Positions 50,930 through 62,191 of a stretch of 64,000 nt of DNA are shown here, piece by piece. The translations under genes and the position numbers were made by a program. The stretch spans positions 15,634,923-15,698,922 of the forward strand of contig BSYO01000022.1 of NCBI GenBank assembly GCA_033239525.1, given 5' to 3'. The notes below the pieces were generated by a model, which worked only from the letters and a program-made list of their open reading frames with translations, searched no databases and was not told the origin of the DNA. Numbering within the stretch: position 1 is the stretch's first letter; each line of letters starts with the position of its first letter. This DNA is from Nepenthes gracilis (lineage: Eukaryota > Streptophyta > Magnoliopsida > Caryophyllales > Nepenthaceae).

Positions 50930-52191
50930 GTGGCCGAGAGCCGTGTCTCAGGGTTCCTTAAGTAAGCTACGGCTTTGGTGCTTCTAGTTTAAGCTGCGTC
51001 CCTTGATTTCAGGAGCAGATGGCCGAAGCTATTGCTACCGTGCTGCTCGCTGGGTTTGAAGCTGACGAACGCCCTGAGCCCGGTTTTTGGATGCCTCTCT
51101 GCCTGTAAGTTCCTTCCTGTAAGTTGGGTTGGGGGGAGCCTGGTTTGGTTTGGACTGGAATTATTGGCTGGAGTGTCTATGAACTGGGTGTGGGCTTGTT
51201 TGGACGCTGAAAATCCTTCTGATGCGGTGGGTGGATTGCAGTTGTCGTGGGCTGCTGTTATGAGGTGATTAGCTCTGTTTTTCGTTGTATGCTGGAATGC
51301 TGGGCTAAAGAAGTAGCCTTGGACTCTTTTGCTGGCTCTGTCGCAATCAATTGCCCAGTGCTGCTGTTTTGGATGAGCCTCAGCCTGTGTGTCCTTCCTG
51401 CTGGTTGTGATGGGGGTGCCCGTGCACTAGCTACGCAGTGCTTCACTGGTCTGCTGAAGGTTATGCTGTCAAAATGTTGGTTCTGAAGCAGGTGTGCTCT
51501 GGGATGTCAGGAGGTTGGTGCCGAGCTGCTGATTAACAGCTGGGTTCTTGCTATGTCTGGTGGAGGTTCTGTTAGTTGGGCTCCATCAACTGGTGCTGTT
51601 TGGATGACAGCAGATGGAAGGTTGTATGCTGCAATTATTGCTGCTGATTTTTTGCCCCTGAAGATAATGGTGCTGTGTAGCTTGGCTATTTGTTCCCACT
51701 CTGATGGATGTAATTTGGAGTATGATGCTCCATTGCAATGGCTCACTGCAGCTATCATGAGGTGCTGCTCTTGACTTGGATGTGCTGCCTGCTCTTGTTG
51801 CAGCAGTGTGCCTAATGCAGCTAGTGTATCTGGAATGGAGATTTTGATGCAGCTGGTATCTAGGATACAATGCTTCTGTCGGCAGGTTGCTGATGAGGCT
51901 AGCTGATGATGGTGGACGCTGTGAACGGCTGGGTGCATCTTTTGCTACTGGTGCCATATGCTGGTCCTGATGCTTACTTGGCCTGCGTGAAGGTGGAATG
52001 GCTGAAATCCAGGTCCCTGCTCATGATGATGTGCTGATCTGATGGAAGCCCCTGGAATTTGCAGCTACTGCTCGATTTCTTGCTGGCGCTGGAGTGGTGT
52101 TGCGTGTTGCTTCCAACTGCCGGAATACTTGGAGTGCATTTAGTTTTTGCTTATATATAATGACTCTGTTCATTTTCAATCTTTTAGATTG

Positions 52192-52366
52192 ATCCTCTTT
52201 GAGGTTCTTTTTGAGATATCCTATGATGTACTAGTTGCTCGGGGTATGCCATAACTTTTTATGTTCTAACTCCTAGTCAAAAAAAAAACTTGGAGTTATA
52301 ACATAGGTTTTGTAAATTTTTTTTCTCCATTTAATCCAAAATACACACTTACTTACCAAAAAAAAA
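52192..52366 (+). repeat. Family 3' terminal module T19 (end of D)
   Basis: CCTCTTTGAGG, GCTCGGGGTATGCCATAAC, stem TGTTCTAACTCCTAGT / ACTTGGAGTTATAACA with an A-rich loop, then ACACTTACTTACC and 9 A. Confidence 0.88.
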
Positions 52367-53580
52367 CCTCACCAAATCACTACCAACAGCAGACCATACA
52401 AGCAATGTAATAGATTCTGAAGGCAACTGCTCACCAGCAGCCTCAACAACAGGACGAAACCATTCTTTACAGCACCACAAAAAGGAGCCAACAACCATTC
52501 CAGCAGTAGCCCCATCCCACCTTCAGCAGCTTTAAGGTGGTTCAACAGACAAAAGCAGAGGCAGTTCAGCACCACCACAAGCAGCAGGTCATCTATTCCA
52601 TGTGCAGCAGTATTCCAGCTTTAGCAATGGAGCATCCAAGAAACTACAATAACTGAAAATCACATGCAGTAGTCACACCCACAGCAGTTTGCCCAATACC
52701 TCGACCAGAAAAAAGAGACAGCAAGAACCAGCAACCTGTCAAAAAATGCACCATCAACTTTGACAGCCCCAGACACCTGCGAACATTCTAACATCAGCAG
52801 AATGCTCCCAGAACCAACCACTGCAACATCAGCATTGCAGCCATTTCAGCATCAACTCAAAGCCATCAGGGCCAATTGCCAATACATAAAAAATCAGCCA
52901 AGGGTAACTGAGGCCACAAATCCAAACTCAATCACACAAAACTGCATCAAGTTAAGATGCAGAAACTTGACAACAACCAGCACCGAAACTGCAGCATCAT
53001 CACTCATCATTAATCCTTCCAAATCCAACCACAGCTTAAAATCCACATAAACCGCCCAGGGATGGCCTTTGCACTCATCCAAGCTTCCCACGTCAAAACA
53101 TATAACGACAGGTGAATCCCAAGGATTCTAAACTTCTCACCCAACCAGCAGGCCATCATGCTTCACTTAACTGGACAACTGCAATTACATGGGACAGGTA
53201 CACCAGCTCCAAACCATCACGGCCCCATCAGATTAAACAGAGCAGCAAAAGAAACACCACTCCCAACCCACGTCTGAGCACTCCATCAGCTGCAACAGCA
53301 GCAGAGAACTAACCCCAGACCCCGATCAGTAGCACCATCCACACAGTGAGCAAACACAAACTGCCACCACTTCAGACACAAGACAACAAAATCTGCATAA
53401 TGGTGCCCCAATGACCTGATCAACAGCAATGAAATCTGCCAGGTAGAATGCTACAAGTACCCGGCAACACCCAAAACAATCCACCCATCAACCGAAGATA
53501 CCCAACCGTAACAACCAAACTACATAAAAGGCCGCAACCACAATCTCAACAAAGGATGGATCATCTAAGACAAGAGACTT

Positions 53581-53847
53581 TTTTTTTTTTTCTATACTTT
53601 TTTTTTTAATTTTTTTTTAAATAAAAATATATATATGTATATATAAATTTTTTTTTTTTTTTTTTTTTGGGGGAAGGGAGGAAAGTGCTGAAATAGGAAA
53701 CAACACAAAACCAAAATAGGGGCAAACTTCAAAAGAAAAACAGCGCACCTACAAAAGTAGGGGCAAACTAAACAAAACCAGGGGCCAAACCCACATGAGA
53801 ACAAACCAACCCATCAATTATTTTTTTTATTTTTTATATTTATTTAT
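53581..53847 (-). repeat. 3'UTR and poly(A) of LINE E
   Basis: On the minus strand: TTTGTTCTCATGTGGGTTTG, GTTTTGTTTAGTTTGCCCC, CCTCCCTTCCCCC, then long A-runs (53645-53668). Resembles the A1/A2 3'UTR (GTTTTGTTCC, CTCATGTGG). T-runs and an AT microsatellite (53625-53648) make the border blurred. Confidence 0.6.
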
Positions 53848-54530
53848 TTTTTTAAATACCCCAACGAATTCCGAGTCGGTCTAGAGACATCCCTATCAGG
53901 CACCGAGATGGTCATAAGTTTGAGCCTCACAACGTTGACCACCAAAGAGAAAGTATGGGAAGTGTCTTGGGGGGCAAAGCCCTTCCAGAGGAAATGGCGC
54001 AAGATGCATTCAATTGGTTTAAGAGTGTACTTAGGCAAGATAAACATGGAGGACCAGTAAAGATGAATGGACGAAAGAATGGAGGCGACCAGTTGCAACT
54101 ACCCCCCAAACGAGAGCCATCTATTTTTCCAGGAGGTGATCCTCCTAGTGATCCTGTCGGTGAGAGATTTGCAATCAGCAGCTGAGAGACGGGAGGTTAA
54201 AAGGGGGACACCCAAGTATCTAATTGGGAGTTTGCCCTCCTTAAACCCCAAGATACCAGCAATATCCTTGTGAAGAGAAGCGACCTTTGAACAGATAAAA
54301 AATTTACTTTTATTCAGGTTTGCAGAGAGACCAGAGGAAGCTTTGAATTCCTCAAGGCACTCCATGAGAATTTGAGTGGATTTGATATCAGCGTGGGAGA
54401 ACAGAAGGAGATCATCAGCAAAGGCTAGTATAACAGTTTGTGTATCAACGCATTTCCAGTGGTATTTGAAAGTGGTATCCCGCCTCACCTTGCGCTCAAT
54501 AATGCCGTTGAGAACTCCCATAATCAGGAC
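53848..54530 (-). pseudogene. LINE E ORF2: RT motif C, thumb and fused C-terminus
   Basis: Minus strand: MGVLNGIIERKVRRDTT, LAFADDLLLFSHADIKS (catalytic FADD), ANLNKSKFFICSK, KLPIRYLGVPLLTSRLS, NRWLSFGG, ILPKYTLKPIECILRHFLW. Then KGF is followed directly by APQDTSHTFS and VVNVVRLKLMTISVPDRD, which belongs near the end of ORF2 (compare A2 SPPQDISRIFSSVVDIVRIK). About 300 residues including the zinc motif are deleted. A frameshift lies near 54.10 kb. Confidence 0.82.
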
Positions 54531-56460
54531 TTTTTTTTTTCTGGTAAGCAAGTATTTTGAATTGATGGGAGAAAAAATTACAAAATTGATGTTTTAACTC
54601 TAAGTATTTTGACTTGGGAGTAAAACATAACCCGCTGGGGTATACCCCGAGCGATAAGTACATACCGAGGTACATAACAAACCTTTAGGGGCCATCTTTC
54701 TACATAATCTATAGAAAATGGAAAAAAAAATTCTTCCCAAAACAGCGAGTCCAATCCACTGATCCCAAGCCAGGCGGCGCTGCCGTGAACCTTCAGCAAC
54801 AAGATCACCACTTTAGGTTCAGGAAACCACACAGCAATGGACGTTACAGTAACTTTACCATAACCGCCATCCATCGAACAGCCTAGTCACCAAAAGGATC
54901 CAGCTAATCCACCGGCTCCAGCTAATCCTCCTCCAAGCATGCCAAAATGCAGCAGCAGCAAAGGACTGCCAGCAGCAGGACATCATCCCGATTGCAACAA
55001 CAACCTGCTGGTAAGGCTGCACCAGCAAGGAAACCAGACAACAGCACCTGTCTTCCACAAACAGGCTGCAACGACAGGCAGCAGCTACTCCCAGACCAGT
55101 TACAGCTTCAAAAGGGTAAATTGAAGCATGAAAGCAGACCAGCAACTGCATACTCCTTCTTCAGCAGGGCTGCAACTACCTCCCATTCGACCTCTGCCTA
55201 CCAACTTCTGCCATTCACCCTGCTTCTTATTTCAGGGGCAGTAGCTGCCTTCAGGGCCAGCAAAAATGGCAGAGCCACCAACTTCAGACAGCTGCACACC
55301 AGTCTCACCAGAAGCACTGTCACCAGTGCTAGGCAGCAAAAACATCCATGCCACTAGCTTCAGGATCACCAAGAAACCAACAGCACATCAGCAATCAGTT
55401 AGCTTCGCAGCCAACCGACGATAGAAAGGAAAAATCAACAGCATCTGGGACAGGGCCAGTTGAGTTCCATAGAGACAAATCGACAACAGCCAACTGCGGC
55501 ATAGCTAGCCCGAAGGAAAACCAATAGCACCGGGCAGTAGCAGCATTTCATCACCAAGCACAACCCAGCAAAGAAAAAATCACAACAACGCCACATGCTC
55601 CCACTACCCCAATTGTATACACAATTTCAACAGGCAGCGGTTGCAGCAGCAAACTAGCCATTTCTGGCAGCAGGCATTGCATAACAGAAGAGCCTCACAA
55701 CCGGCCAAAAGGGAACAGCCATCGAAGGATCATCTACCCATGCAGTCCTAACAGAGCTGATGCAGAACAGCAACAGCACAAAACTGGCAGCATTTACCAG
55801 ACAAAAGCAATCCAGGGGATTACTACAGAACAGGCAGCAAGTAGAAGGGCCTCCACCAACACAAAAGGTCAAATTTACAGCCACCCAGGAGCAGCCTTCA
55901 ACGGCCGTTTGCCGTCAGCAGAGACGACTTCAAACTTTAGCACATCTAAATCCAATCACATGGCCTGGACAGCACCATTACCCGCAAACAGAGGATTCAA
56001 AGTCCTCAAAAACATCATTAGTATCCCCACAGGAGCGAAAAACCTGATCGAAGCCAGCTGAATCTCTGCATCCTGCATTACTCCACAGAGAGCAAAGAAG
56101 CCAGATTCGTAGGCACTAGCGAAACAGATTCTGTTCCTCAGCATCAAAGAACAGGAGACCAGAGGAAACAGCTCCCGACGGAGCCCTGGTACCGGGTCGG
56201 CCAGTGCCAGAGAATAGGCCAGGGACGATACCGAACCCTAAAATTTCATAGCGCCAGCGCAAGGGTAAGAGAAGAGGTGGAGGAGAGGGAAACGGCCGGG
56301 CAAGGCATCAGGGAGACCGGCCGAGGCCGACCCCGGCGCCGCCCGGCCAGCTAAGGGACGACGCTGAAGGCGCGACCCAATTCGAATTCGAAATCGAATT
56401 TTGAAAATCGCCCTGTCAGAGCAAAAATGTCAGAGCTCCGGGATTGACAGAGCGAAAATG
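54531..56460 (-). mobile_element. Complete ORF-less retroposon J with TSD
   Basis: TSD TCCCATAATCAGGAC at 54516-54530 and 56461-56475, inside the RT of LINE E. Poly(T) and reversed 3' module at 54531-54695; 5' module at the right end (56190-56460). 1930 bp, same size class as M1 and D. The body is CAGCA-rich on the plus strand. No ORF1 or ORF2. The element has both ends and two good TSD copies, so it is a clean example of the short class. Confidence 0.9.
56190..56460 (-). promoter_or_regulatory. 5' module of J
   Basis: Minus strand from the right end: CATTTTCGCTCTGTCAATCC, GCTCTGACATTTTTGCTCTG, then ATTTCGAATTCGAAT inverted-repeat sequence, then GGCCGGGCGGCGCCGG and GGCCTCGGCCGG. Same order as M1 but a different first segment, so the extreme 5' end varies between copies. 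Confidence 0.6.
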
Positions 56461-56681
56461 TCCCATAATCAGGACAAAGAGATACGGGGATAGAGGGTCC
56501 CCTTGGCGAAGACCCTTGCCGCCTTTGAAGAACCCAACCACTTCCCCATTGATATTCAACCACTTCCATAGTCAGCTTGTCCCGGTTTCCACGGATATTC
56601 AACCGTCGCATCGACCCCCAAGGATTCTCCCGGGAGATTCCCTAACCTCACTCTGATTTTCTCAGGCAATACGGATGCAGC
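56461..56681 (-). pseudogene. LINE E: ORF1 fused to RT motif B
   Basis: Minus strand: ORF1 reading VLPEKIRVRLGNLPGES and [19 protein letters not shown] (the segment just before the zinc-knuckle position) meets RT reading [20 protein letters not shown] and [13 protein letters not shown] at about 56572. Everything between (ORF1 C-terminus, endonuclease, RT front) is deleted. Confidence 0.78.
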
Positions 56682-57501
56682 CGTGTGTGACTCTGAATCT
56701 GGAGCTGATTATTTCGCTCTAAATTGATGTTACTTGGCTGAACCAGTTTCCCCCGTTGGATCTACGGGTCTCGGAAGCTGTTGGACTTTTTTGCTCTATG
56801 TATATTTGTACAGCTTTCAAGGTCGGGATTGGCTAAGCTGTCTTATCAATTGCAGTTTTTGAACTCAGGGTTCCGATTTGGACCCTTTGCAAATTTCGAC
56901 AATGGTCATATTTTGTCGTTTCTTTTGATCGCTGTCCTCCTGGAGGACCTCTTTTATTTGTTTATGTACCAGCTGCTCGGGGAATGCCCTAGCACTTTAT
57001 GTTTTAAATCCGAGTCAAAATACTTGGAGATAAAACATAGCTTGTGTAATTTTTCTCCCATTAATCCAAAATACTTACTTACCCAAAAAAAAAGCATCTG
57101 CGTTGAAGGTCTTGAGGCGTTGGATACATTGCTTCGGGCCTTGCTGCGAACTGCTGGAATGGGGTGCCCATGCTGAGATGCTGGTTGCGAGTTGCATTTT
57201 CTGTTGCATATATCAGTGCTCGTCCGGTTACTTTTTAGCTTGAGCTGAAATTTGATAGATTGGGCTTGTCAACGTTGTTTTGTGCCTGATTTTTTTTTAT
57301 TCTGTGGAGTCTGTAATTAGTTGTCCTCTTAGAGATCTTAGATAATTTCTGATGTAACACTTACTCGGGGCATGCCCTAACGTTTATATTTTATCTTCAA
57401 GTCAAAACACTTAGAGATAAAATATAGATTAAAACACTTAGAGATAAAATATAGATTCTGTAATTTTTCTTCCTATTAATCCAAAATACTTACCAAAAAA
57501 A
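56682..57501 (+). mobile_element. Retroposon F in LINE E ORF1, with a nested tail
   Basis: TSD AATACGGATGCAGC at 56668-56681 and 57502-57515. Plus orientation: body, then 3' module T22 at 57323-57501. Another module with poly(A) lies inside (T21, 56934-57093), so F itself carries an insertion. In T22 the hairpin's second arm is duplicated (TTAGAGATAAAATATAGATT twice). No ORF. Confidence 0.8.
56934..57093 (+). repeat. Family 3' terminal module T21 inside F
   Basis: GTCCTCCTGGAGGAC, a perfect palindrome variant of the first motif, then GCTCGGGGAATGCCCTAGC, stem TGTTTTAAATCCGAGT / ACTTGGAGATAAAACA, TACTTACTTACC and poly(A). The left border of this nested element was not found. Confidence 0.88.
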
Positions 57502-57515
57502 AATACGGATGCAGC

Positions 57516-58061
57516 TGTGACTTCTACTCAAATACGCGCAACCCTTAAACGGTCCCTTTTAGCGATAGCGGGGTCCATTTGGAGGGGCTTCCCTATGGCG
57601 TTGGTAATCCAGCCAAGTCCTAGAGGGGTCCAAAATTGGACAGGAACCTCCTTTAGATGAATCCAAATCGGGAAGGTTTTGTGGTCCTCCTTGGAGAGGA
57701 TCAGTTCCGGAGTCCATTTTTTTAAGAAAAAAAGGACGTCCAGCAAAGGTCCAAGGGCCATGACTTAAGCATTCTGCATCTGAACTTCAGATGCAAACCG
57801 AAAATAAAGAAGTCGTTTTCCATCTCAGCAACGCGGGAAAACCCAAACTCAGCCCATATCTTCCGGGCAATATGATTGACTACAAAAAAGTTAAGGGGGG
57901 ATTCATAGAAATAACCCACAAGGGTATCCCTCCACGAGACTTTTTCTTGCTGAATCACCTCAGCAGGGGGAAAAGGCTCAATGTCAGGGCCAGTTGGGGA
58001 CGGGGGAGGGAAAAATTTAAGCTGAGTACCTGCATCCATGGAGTCATTGCTGACAATAGAA
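57516..58061 (-). pseudogene. LINE E ORF1, central DUF4283-like part
   Basis: Minus strand: SMDAGTQLKFFPPPSPTG, FPPAEVIQQEKVSWRDTL, NHIARKIWAEFGFSRVAEM, a frameshift near 57.73 kb, KKWTPELILSKEDHKTFPIW, VPVQFWTPLGLGWITNAIG, RLRVARI followed by TGA where Cys is expected. Typical ORF1 core, lacking its N-terminus because element Q begins at 58062. Confidence 0.82.
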
Positions 58062-59699
58062 TTTTTTTTTGGTAAATAAGTATTTTGGATTAAATGGAGA
58101 AAAAATTACAAAAAAACTATGTTTTATATCCAAGTATTTTGACTTGAAAATAAAACATAAAACGCTAGGGCATACTCCGAGCGGACAGTACATCAAAAAA
58201 TACATAAAGGCCTCTAGGAGGACACAATATGATAGAAACCAAAGTATGACATTTCCCTCATAAAATATGGAAAAGGTTTAGTGCCAGAGTGGCAAAAACG
58301 GAGCCAAGCAATGCAAATATCCTTCATCAGAGGGAACAAGCATCCGAGCCCCATCCGAAGCCGCTGCAGACTCCATCAGCAGGAGCAGCAGTGACCAAAT
58401 TGATGCAAAAATCTGAAATGGCATCACATTCCAGCAGTGACCAAATCTCACCCATCATCAAAACTGGACCAGCAGCTCACCAACCACGCCCCACAAAACT
58501 GGCAGCAGGATGATGCAGCAACCAGCAATTCTGCAATTTTGCATGAGCAGCTCCCCCAACCTCAGATTCAGGGCAGCAGAGAAATTCCGGACATCAGCAG
58601 AAACTGCCGTATTCTGCATCCAGGAGCATTGCCTCTAAGAGTACTTCACATCAGCCAGCACCCTTCTTTCAACAGCTCCCAGCAAAAGCCACCAACATGG
58701 GACATCAGCAAGCATCAAATAAAAAATAGACAGCAATATCAGCATCAGTATCAGCATGCGGATCTACAACTGCATCAAATCAACAATGGATCAACAGCCA
58801 GTCCACCAATTTTGATGCAGAGAGGCATCGCAGTCCAGCATACAATTACAGTGGCCACAACCCAACAGCTTCCAATTCAGCATTCGCATTTCACCCCTCA
58901 TCAAAACAGGGTCAGCAACTCACCAGCCACAGCCTCACAAAATAGGCCGCAAGATGGTGCCTCCTTCTGTGACAGCACCATGACAGCCCCACAAAAGGCA
59001 ACATTGTGACAGCAGCAGAGAAGGCTTTACAGCACCTCCTGCTTCAGTATCTGCTCTTTACAGCAAAAACAGAGCCAATTTTCAACAATCAAACCAGCAG
59101 CATTCCGCTATGAGATAGATCAGCAATGATCAAAATCAGAAGATCACCAGCCGAAAGTGCATCAAACCCAGCAACTATCAGCCATCCAAAATTCATGGAC
59201 CTGCCCACCAGCAACCCATACAGGTACAGTTCCAGGGGAAGAACCAACAGCTCGGCATCAGTTCAACACTGATGGGAGACATTCAGCCAAATTCCAGCAA
59301 CAACATATAGCTTCGAACGAAATAGGGGAGGCTACAATCCATCTTTCATCTTCCATGAAAGAAGATGGAACAAGAGCACGACCCCTGCTCCAAGCCATTC
59401 CAAAACAGCCACCACCATCAGAAGCACCAGCATCAGAAGGTGGCTCCAAAAAAATTCAAGGTACCAATTCAAGGTACAGAACACCAACTTGAGCCCATAG
59501 AGAAGCAGAACTTCTCTCAATACCAAGGCCAGCAGGAAAGCCCAATCCGAATCCAGCTAATAACCAATAAACAACTGAATCCAACAATTACAGATCAATG
59601 CCAGGAGCATTAAACCATCCAACGCCATTAGGCGAAATGACAGAATTAGTGGTCGAACCAGGAAGGTCAATCAACCAACAATCCATCCAAAAACTAACT
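58062..59699 (-). mobile_element. Minus family retroposon Q
   Basis: Poly(T), TTGGTAAATAAG and a reversed 3' module (58062-58224: stem arms TATCCAAGT and ACTTGAAAATA, GGGCATACTCCGAGC, CCTCTAGGAGGAC). Then a CAGCA-rich, non-coding body to about 59.70 kb. It inserted in ORF1 of LINE E. No TSD partner or 5' module recognised at the right end. Confidence 0.7.
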
Positions 59700-59904
59700 A
59701 CCAGACTATACCTTGGGTTGGTTTGGCCGATTCTTTGACTGCTGTTGACCTTGTGTAGTTTGATCGCTCCATGATTAGGGCTTGGCTTGTAGCGCAGCCT
59801 TTTGCCTGGCTACTGGCAAGCTGTTGAAGGGTGATTGCCCTTCTCCGTTTGGTTGAAGAAACTGCCGTATGGTTTCTTGAGGGCTTGTGCTATGGTGATG
59901 GCCC
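59700..59904 (+). repeat. Unassigned TG-rich fragment
   Basis: About 200 bp of plus-oriented TG-rich sequence (TTGACTGCTGTTGACC) between Q and the 5' module of I. Probably another body remnant; nothing else seen. Confidence 0.4.
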
Positions 59905-60738
59905 AGCTCTCGCTTCTCTCTTCCATTTTCAAATTTCATTTTGAAATTTGAATCTCGTCTTCTACGGCGCTCAATCTCAAGCCTCATCTGTAGGGCGGCG
60001 CCGGAGCCGGCCAAGGCCGGTCTCCCGGCTGCTTCCCCTGGCCCCTCTCCGCGGCCTTCTCTTCCTCCCGTCGGATCCGGTTCTCAAAAACTATCCGTGG
60101 CGGCACTGAGCCTTTTGGGGTTTCGGTGATGTCCTTCCACTCAATCCCCGAAACTCTTCGATTCGAGCCCTTGGCTGTGCGCGTCTAATGGCTCTGGTTC
60201 CCTGTGGGAGTTCAGCCGGGCTTCCGTCTCGTAGTAGATTGGGCTTCCTCATCTGTCTGCTGGGGCTAAACGCACCTGCTCCTAGGTTCCTTACGCCTGT
60301 ACCGATTCTGTTTGCTGCTGGACTTGGTCAGTCTTTTTGCCCTCCTGATGTGTTTCGGGAGGTGCTGTAATGATGCTATTGTCGTCTCTTGTGCTTCTCA
60401 AAGGATTTGTCGCAGCCGAAGGTATGTTCTGCTGGCTCTGAAGGTCTATTTCCAGTGTGTTTTCTCCCATTGGACGGGTTGGGGGATGTCGTGCAGCTCG
60501 GGCTTGGATCTACTGGACGTGGTTCTGAAGAGCTGGATGAGGACTACTTGGTTGTAATAGATCCGTCAGATCCTCTGCTTGTCGCTTTTTTTGGCGATCA
60601 TATTTGGTGATTTGCCTGGGATTCTTCGCTCTGGCTGTTGAGGCCGAGAGCCTTGTCTCTGTTTTCCTTTCAGAAGAAATGGCTATGGAGCTGTAGCTCC
60701 TGTACGAAGCTATTGCTTTTGTGTTGCTCGCTGGATTC

Positions 60739-60907
60739 TTTTTTCTTTTGGTAAGCAAGTGTGTATTTTGGATTAACGGGAGAAAAATTTATAAAAAAAT
60801 TATGTTATAACTCTAAGTTTTTGGACTTGGAGTTAAAACATAAAACGCTAGGACATACCCCGAACGACTAGTACATCAGAGAATACATCAGAAAACCTCT
60901 AAGAGGA
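60739..60907 (-). repeat. 3' module T24 (end of H)
   Basis: Reversed module: TTTTGGTAAGCAAG, arms AACTCTAAGT / ACTTGGAGTTA (minus-strand hairpin), GCTAGGACATACCCCGAAC, ACCTCTAAGAGG. Minus-strand copy. Confidence 0.88.
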
Positions 60908-62191
60908 TGGCAGTAACAAAAATTATAAAAAGAACAACGTCATTTTACAAAAGTAGGAACAACAACAGTGCTGCCCCAAACCAAAATGCATCCCAAGAAC
61001 AGGAACAGCAAATCTTCCACTTCGGCCTCGGGTCCAAACCGGCTCCCTTGGGACGTCAAACCGGCTTGAAGAGCTCCCACAGGTTGGCAGAAGAGGATCG
61101 TAATGGAAAACGGCAGATGAAAAAGCCACAGAAAAGTCAAGCAACCAAGCGTCAAACCGGCAATTGAAAGCGGCTTGAAATCGGCCACAGAAGGTTAAAA
61201 ACGCCAAAAGTCTGAAACGGCACACAAAACAGAATTGGTCCATGCGAATGAAAGGACTTGAAAACGGCCCAAAACACCACAAACCGGCTCTCATGCGCAA
61301 ACGAAACCGGCAAACACCATGCCAATTCAGCAGTTCAGAATTCAATCCGGCAAAAAAGCCCTTTCAAACCGGAATTGTCTTTACCAACATCCTGCACTCA
61401 GCTTTTTGCACGAAGGATACCAGAGCCAAAGGCACCATTCAGGCCAGCATCAAACCCGGACCAAATGGTGCAAAAACTAGATTACGCCATAAACACAATC
61501 CATTCCGGCAGTTGACCCTGTGCACCCTGGTTTGCAGTCGAATTGAAACCGGCAATGATTCCATTCCGGTAAAACCGCAAAAGTCAGCAGGGATTCCATT
61601 CTGGCAAAACCCAGTGCAAAACGCCATTGCACAACCGAAAACTACAACCGTGGTCTCCCTTCCAGGGGTTCCCACCAGAACAGCATCCATCAGAATGAAT
61701 TCAGTATATCAAGCTTCAAAGAATACATCTGTTAGGCCTTCAGCGTCCAACAGTGGCAGCAGAAAACATCTCAGCAGCTCTTGATTGTATTCCTCCTCAA
61801 ACAGCAGCAGAAGGGAAAACAGCATCCTATAATTTCACCAGCTTCCAGCAGACTCATCCTCAGAAAGCAGCACCAAAACCCGCAAAGTATATGCAGACAA
61901 GGACCACACTCCAAGCCAGTCAGACAAGCTGGCATTCTCCAAGCCACATGAAAAGGAATGTGGCCACATTGGAATCCCAGCACAGGATTCATCAAGATTG
62001 GAATGCCACACCTCCTTCAGCAGCACAAAGGCTCCATCCAAGAAACCACAGCAAAACCCACACGAAGACAGAAAGGCAATCCATCCTCATTATTCTAACC
62101 ACAAAACATGCCAGAATAGAGCATGCCACAGCATTAATCAAAACAGGACCCCAGGAGCAAAATTCAGACCAAAAAGAACCCCAACAGCAAA

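Larger units (their letters stand above)
49045..52366 (+). mobile_element. ORF-less retroposon D with two nested inserts
   Basis: Starts in the GC-rich 5' leader (GCCCGCGTCCTCCTGCGTCG, GGCGGCGCCGG) and ends with 3' module T19 (52192-52366). Nested plus elements V and C are each bounded by TSDs. Without them D is about 1.84 kb, like M1 and J. The possible outer TSD (CAACCTCATCGAA at 49031 versus AAACCTCACCAAA at 52365) is weak. The body carries the internal GTTGGGGGGAGCC motif at about 51.13 kb and a related copy near 51.40 kb. Confidence 0.7.
47900..53580 (-). mobile_element. Minus family retroposon P, split by D
   Basis: Poly(T) and a reversed 3' module (47900-48040: TTGGTAAGTAAG, GGGGCATACCC) start it. 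The CAGCA-rich body continues to about 49.03 kb and again from 52.37 to 53.58 kb, on both sides of plus-strand element D. No 5' module and no TSD recognised at the right end. Non-coding; small Gln/Pro/Thr-rich ORFs reflect the words. The part after D (52.37-53.58 kb) also holds no gene. Confidence 0.65.
53848..58061 (-). mobile_element. LINE copy E with internal deletions and inserts J, F
   Basis: Reading leftward: ORF1 central part (58061-57516), insert F, ORF1 continuation (56681 to about 56573), a join straight into RT motif B (about 56572-56461), insert J, RT to thumb (54530 to about 53990), then a join to the ORF2 end (about 53980-53848). So the region between ORF1 and the RT, and the region between thumb and C-terminus, are both missing. 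TSDs of J and F prove the continuity. Dead copy. Confidence 0.8.

Noticed and set aside
47900..53847. P as an insert joining LINE R and LINE E into one LINE
   Set aside because: R stops just after the RT thumb where E has matching sequence, but no TSD was found and E already has its own ORF2 C-terminus, so they are separate copies.
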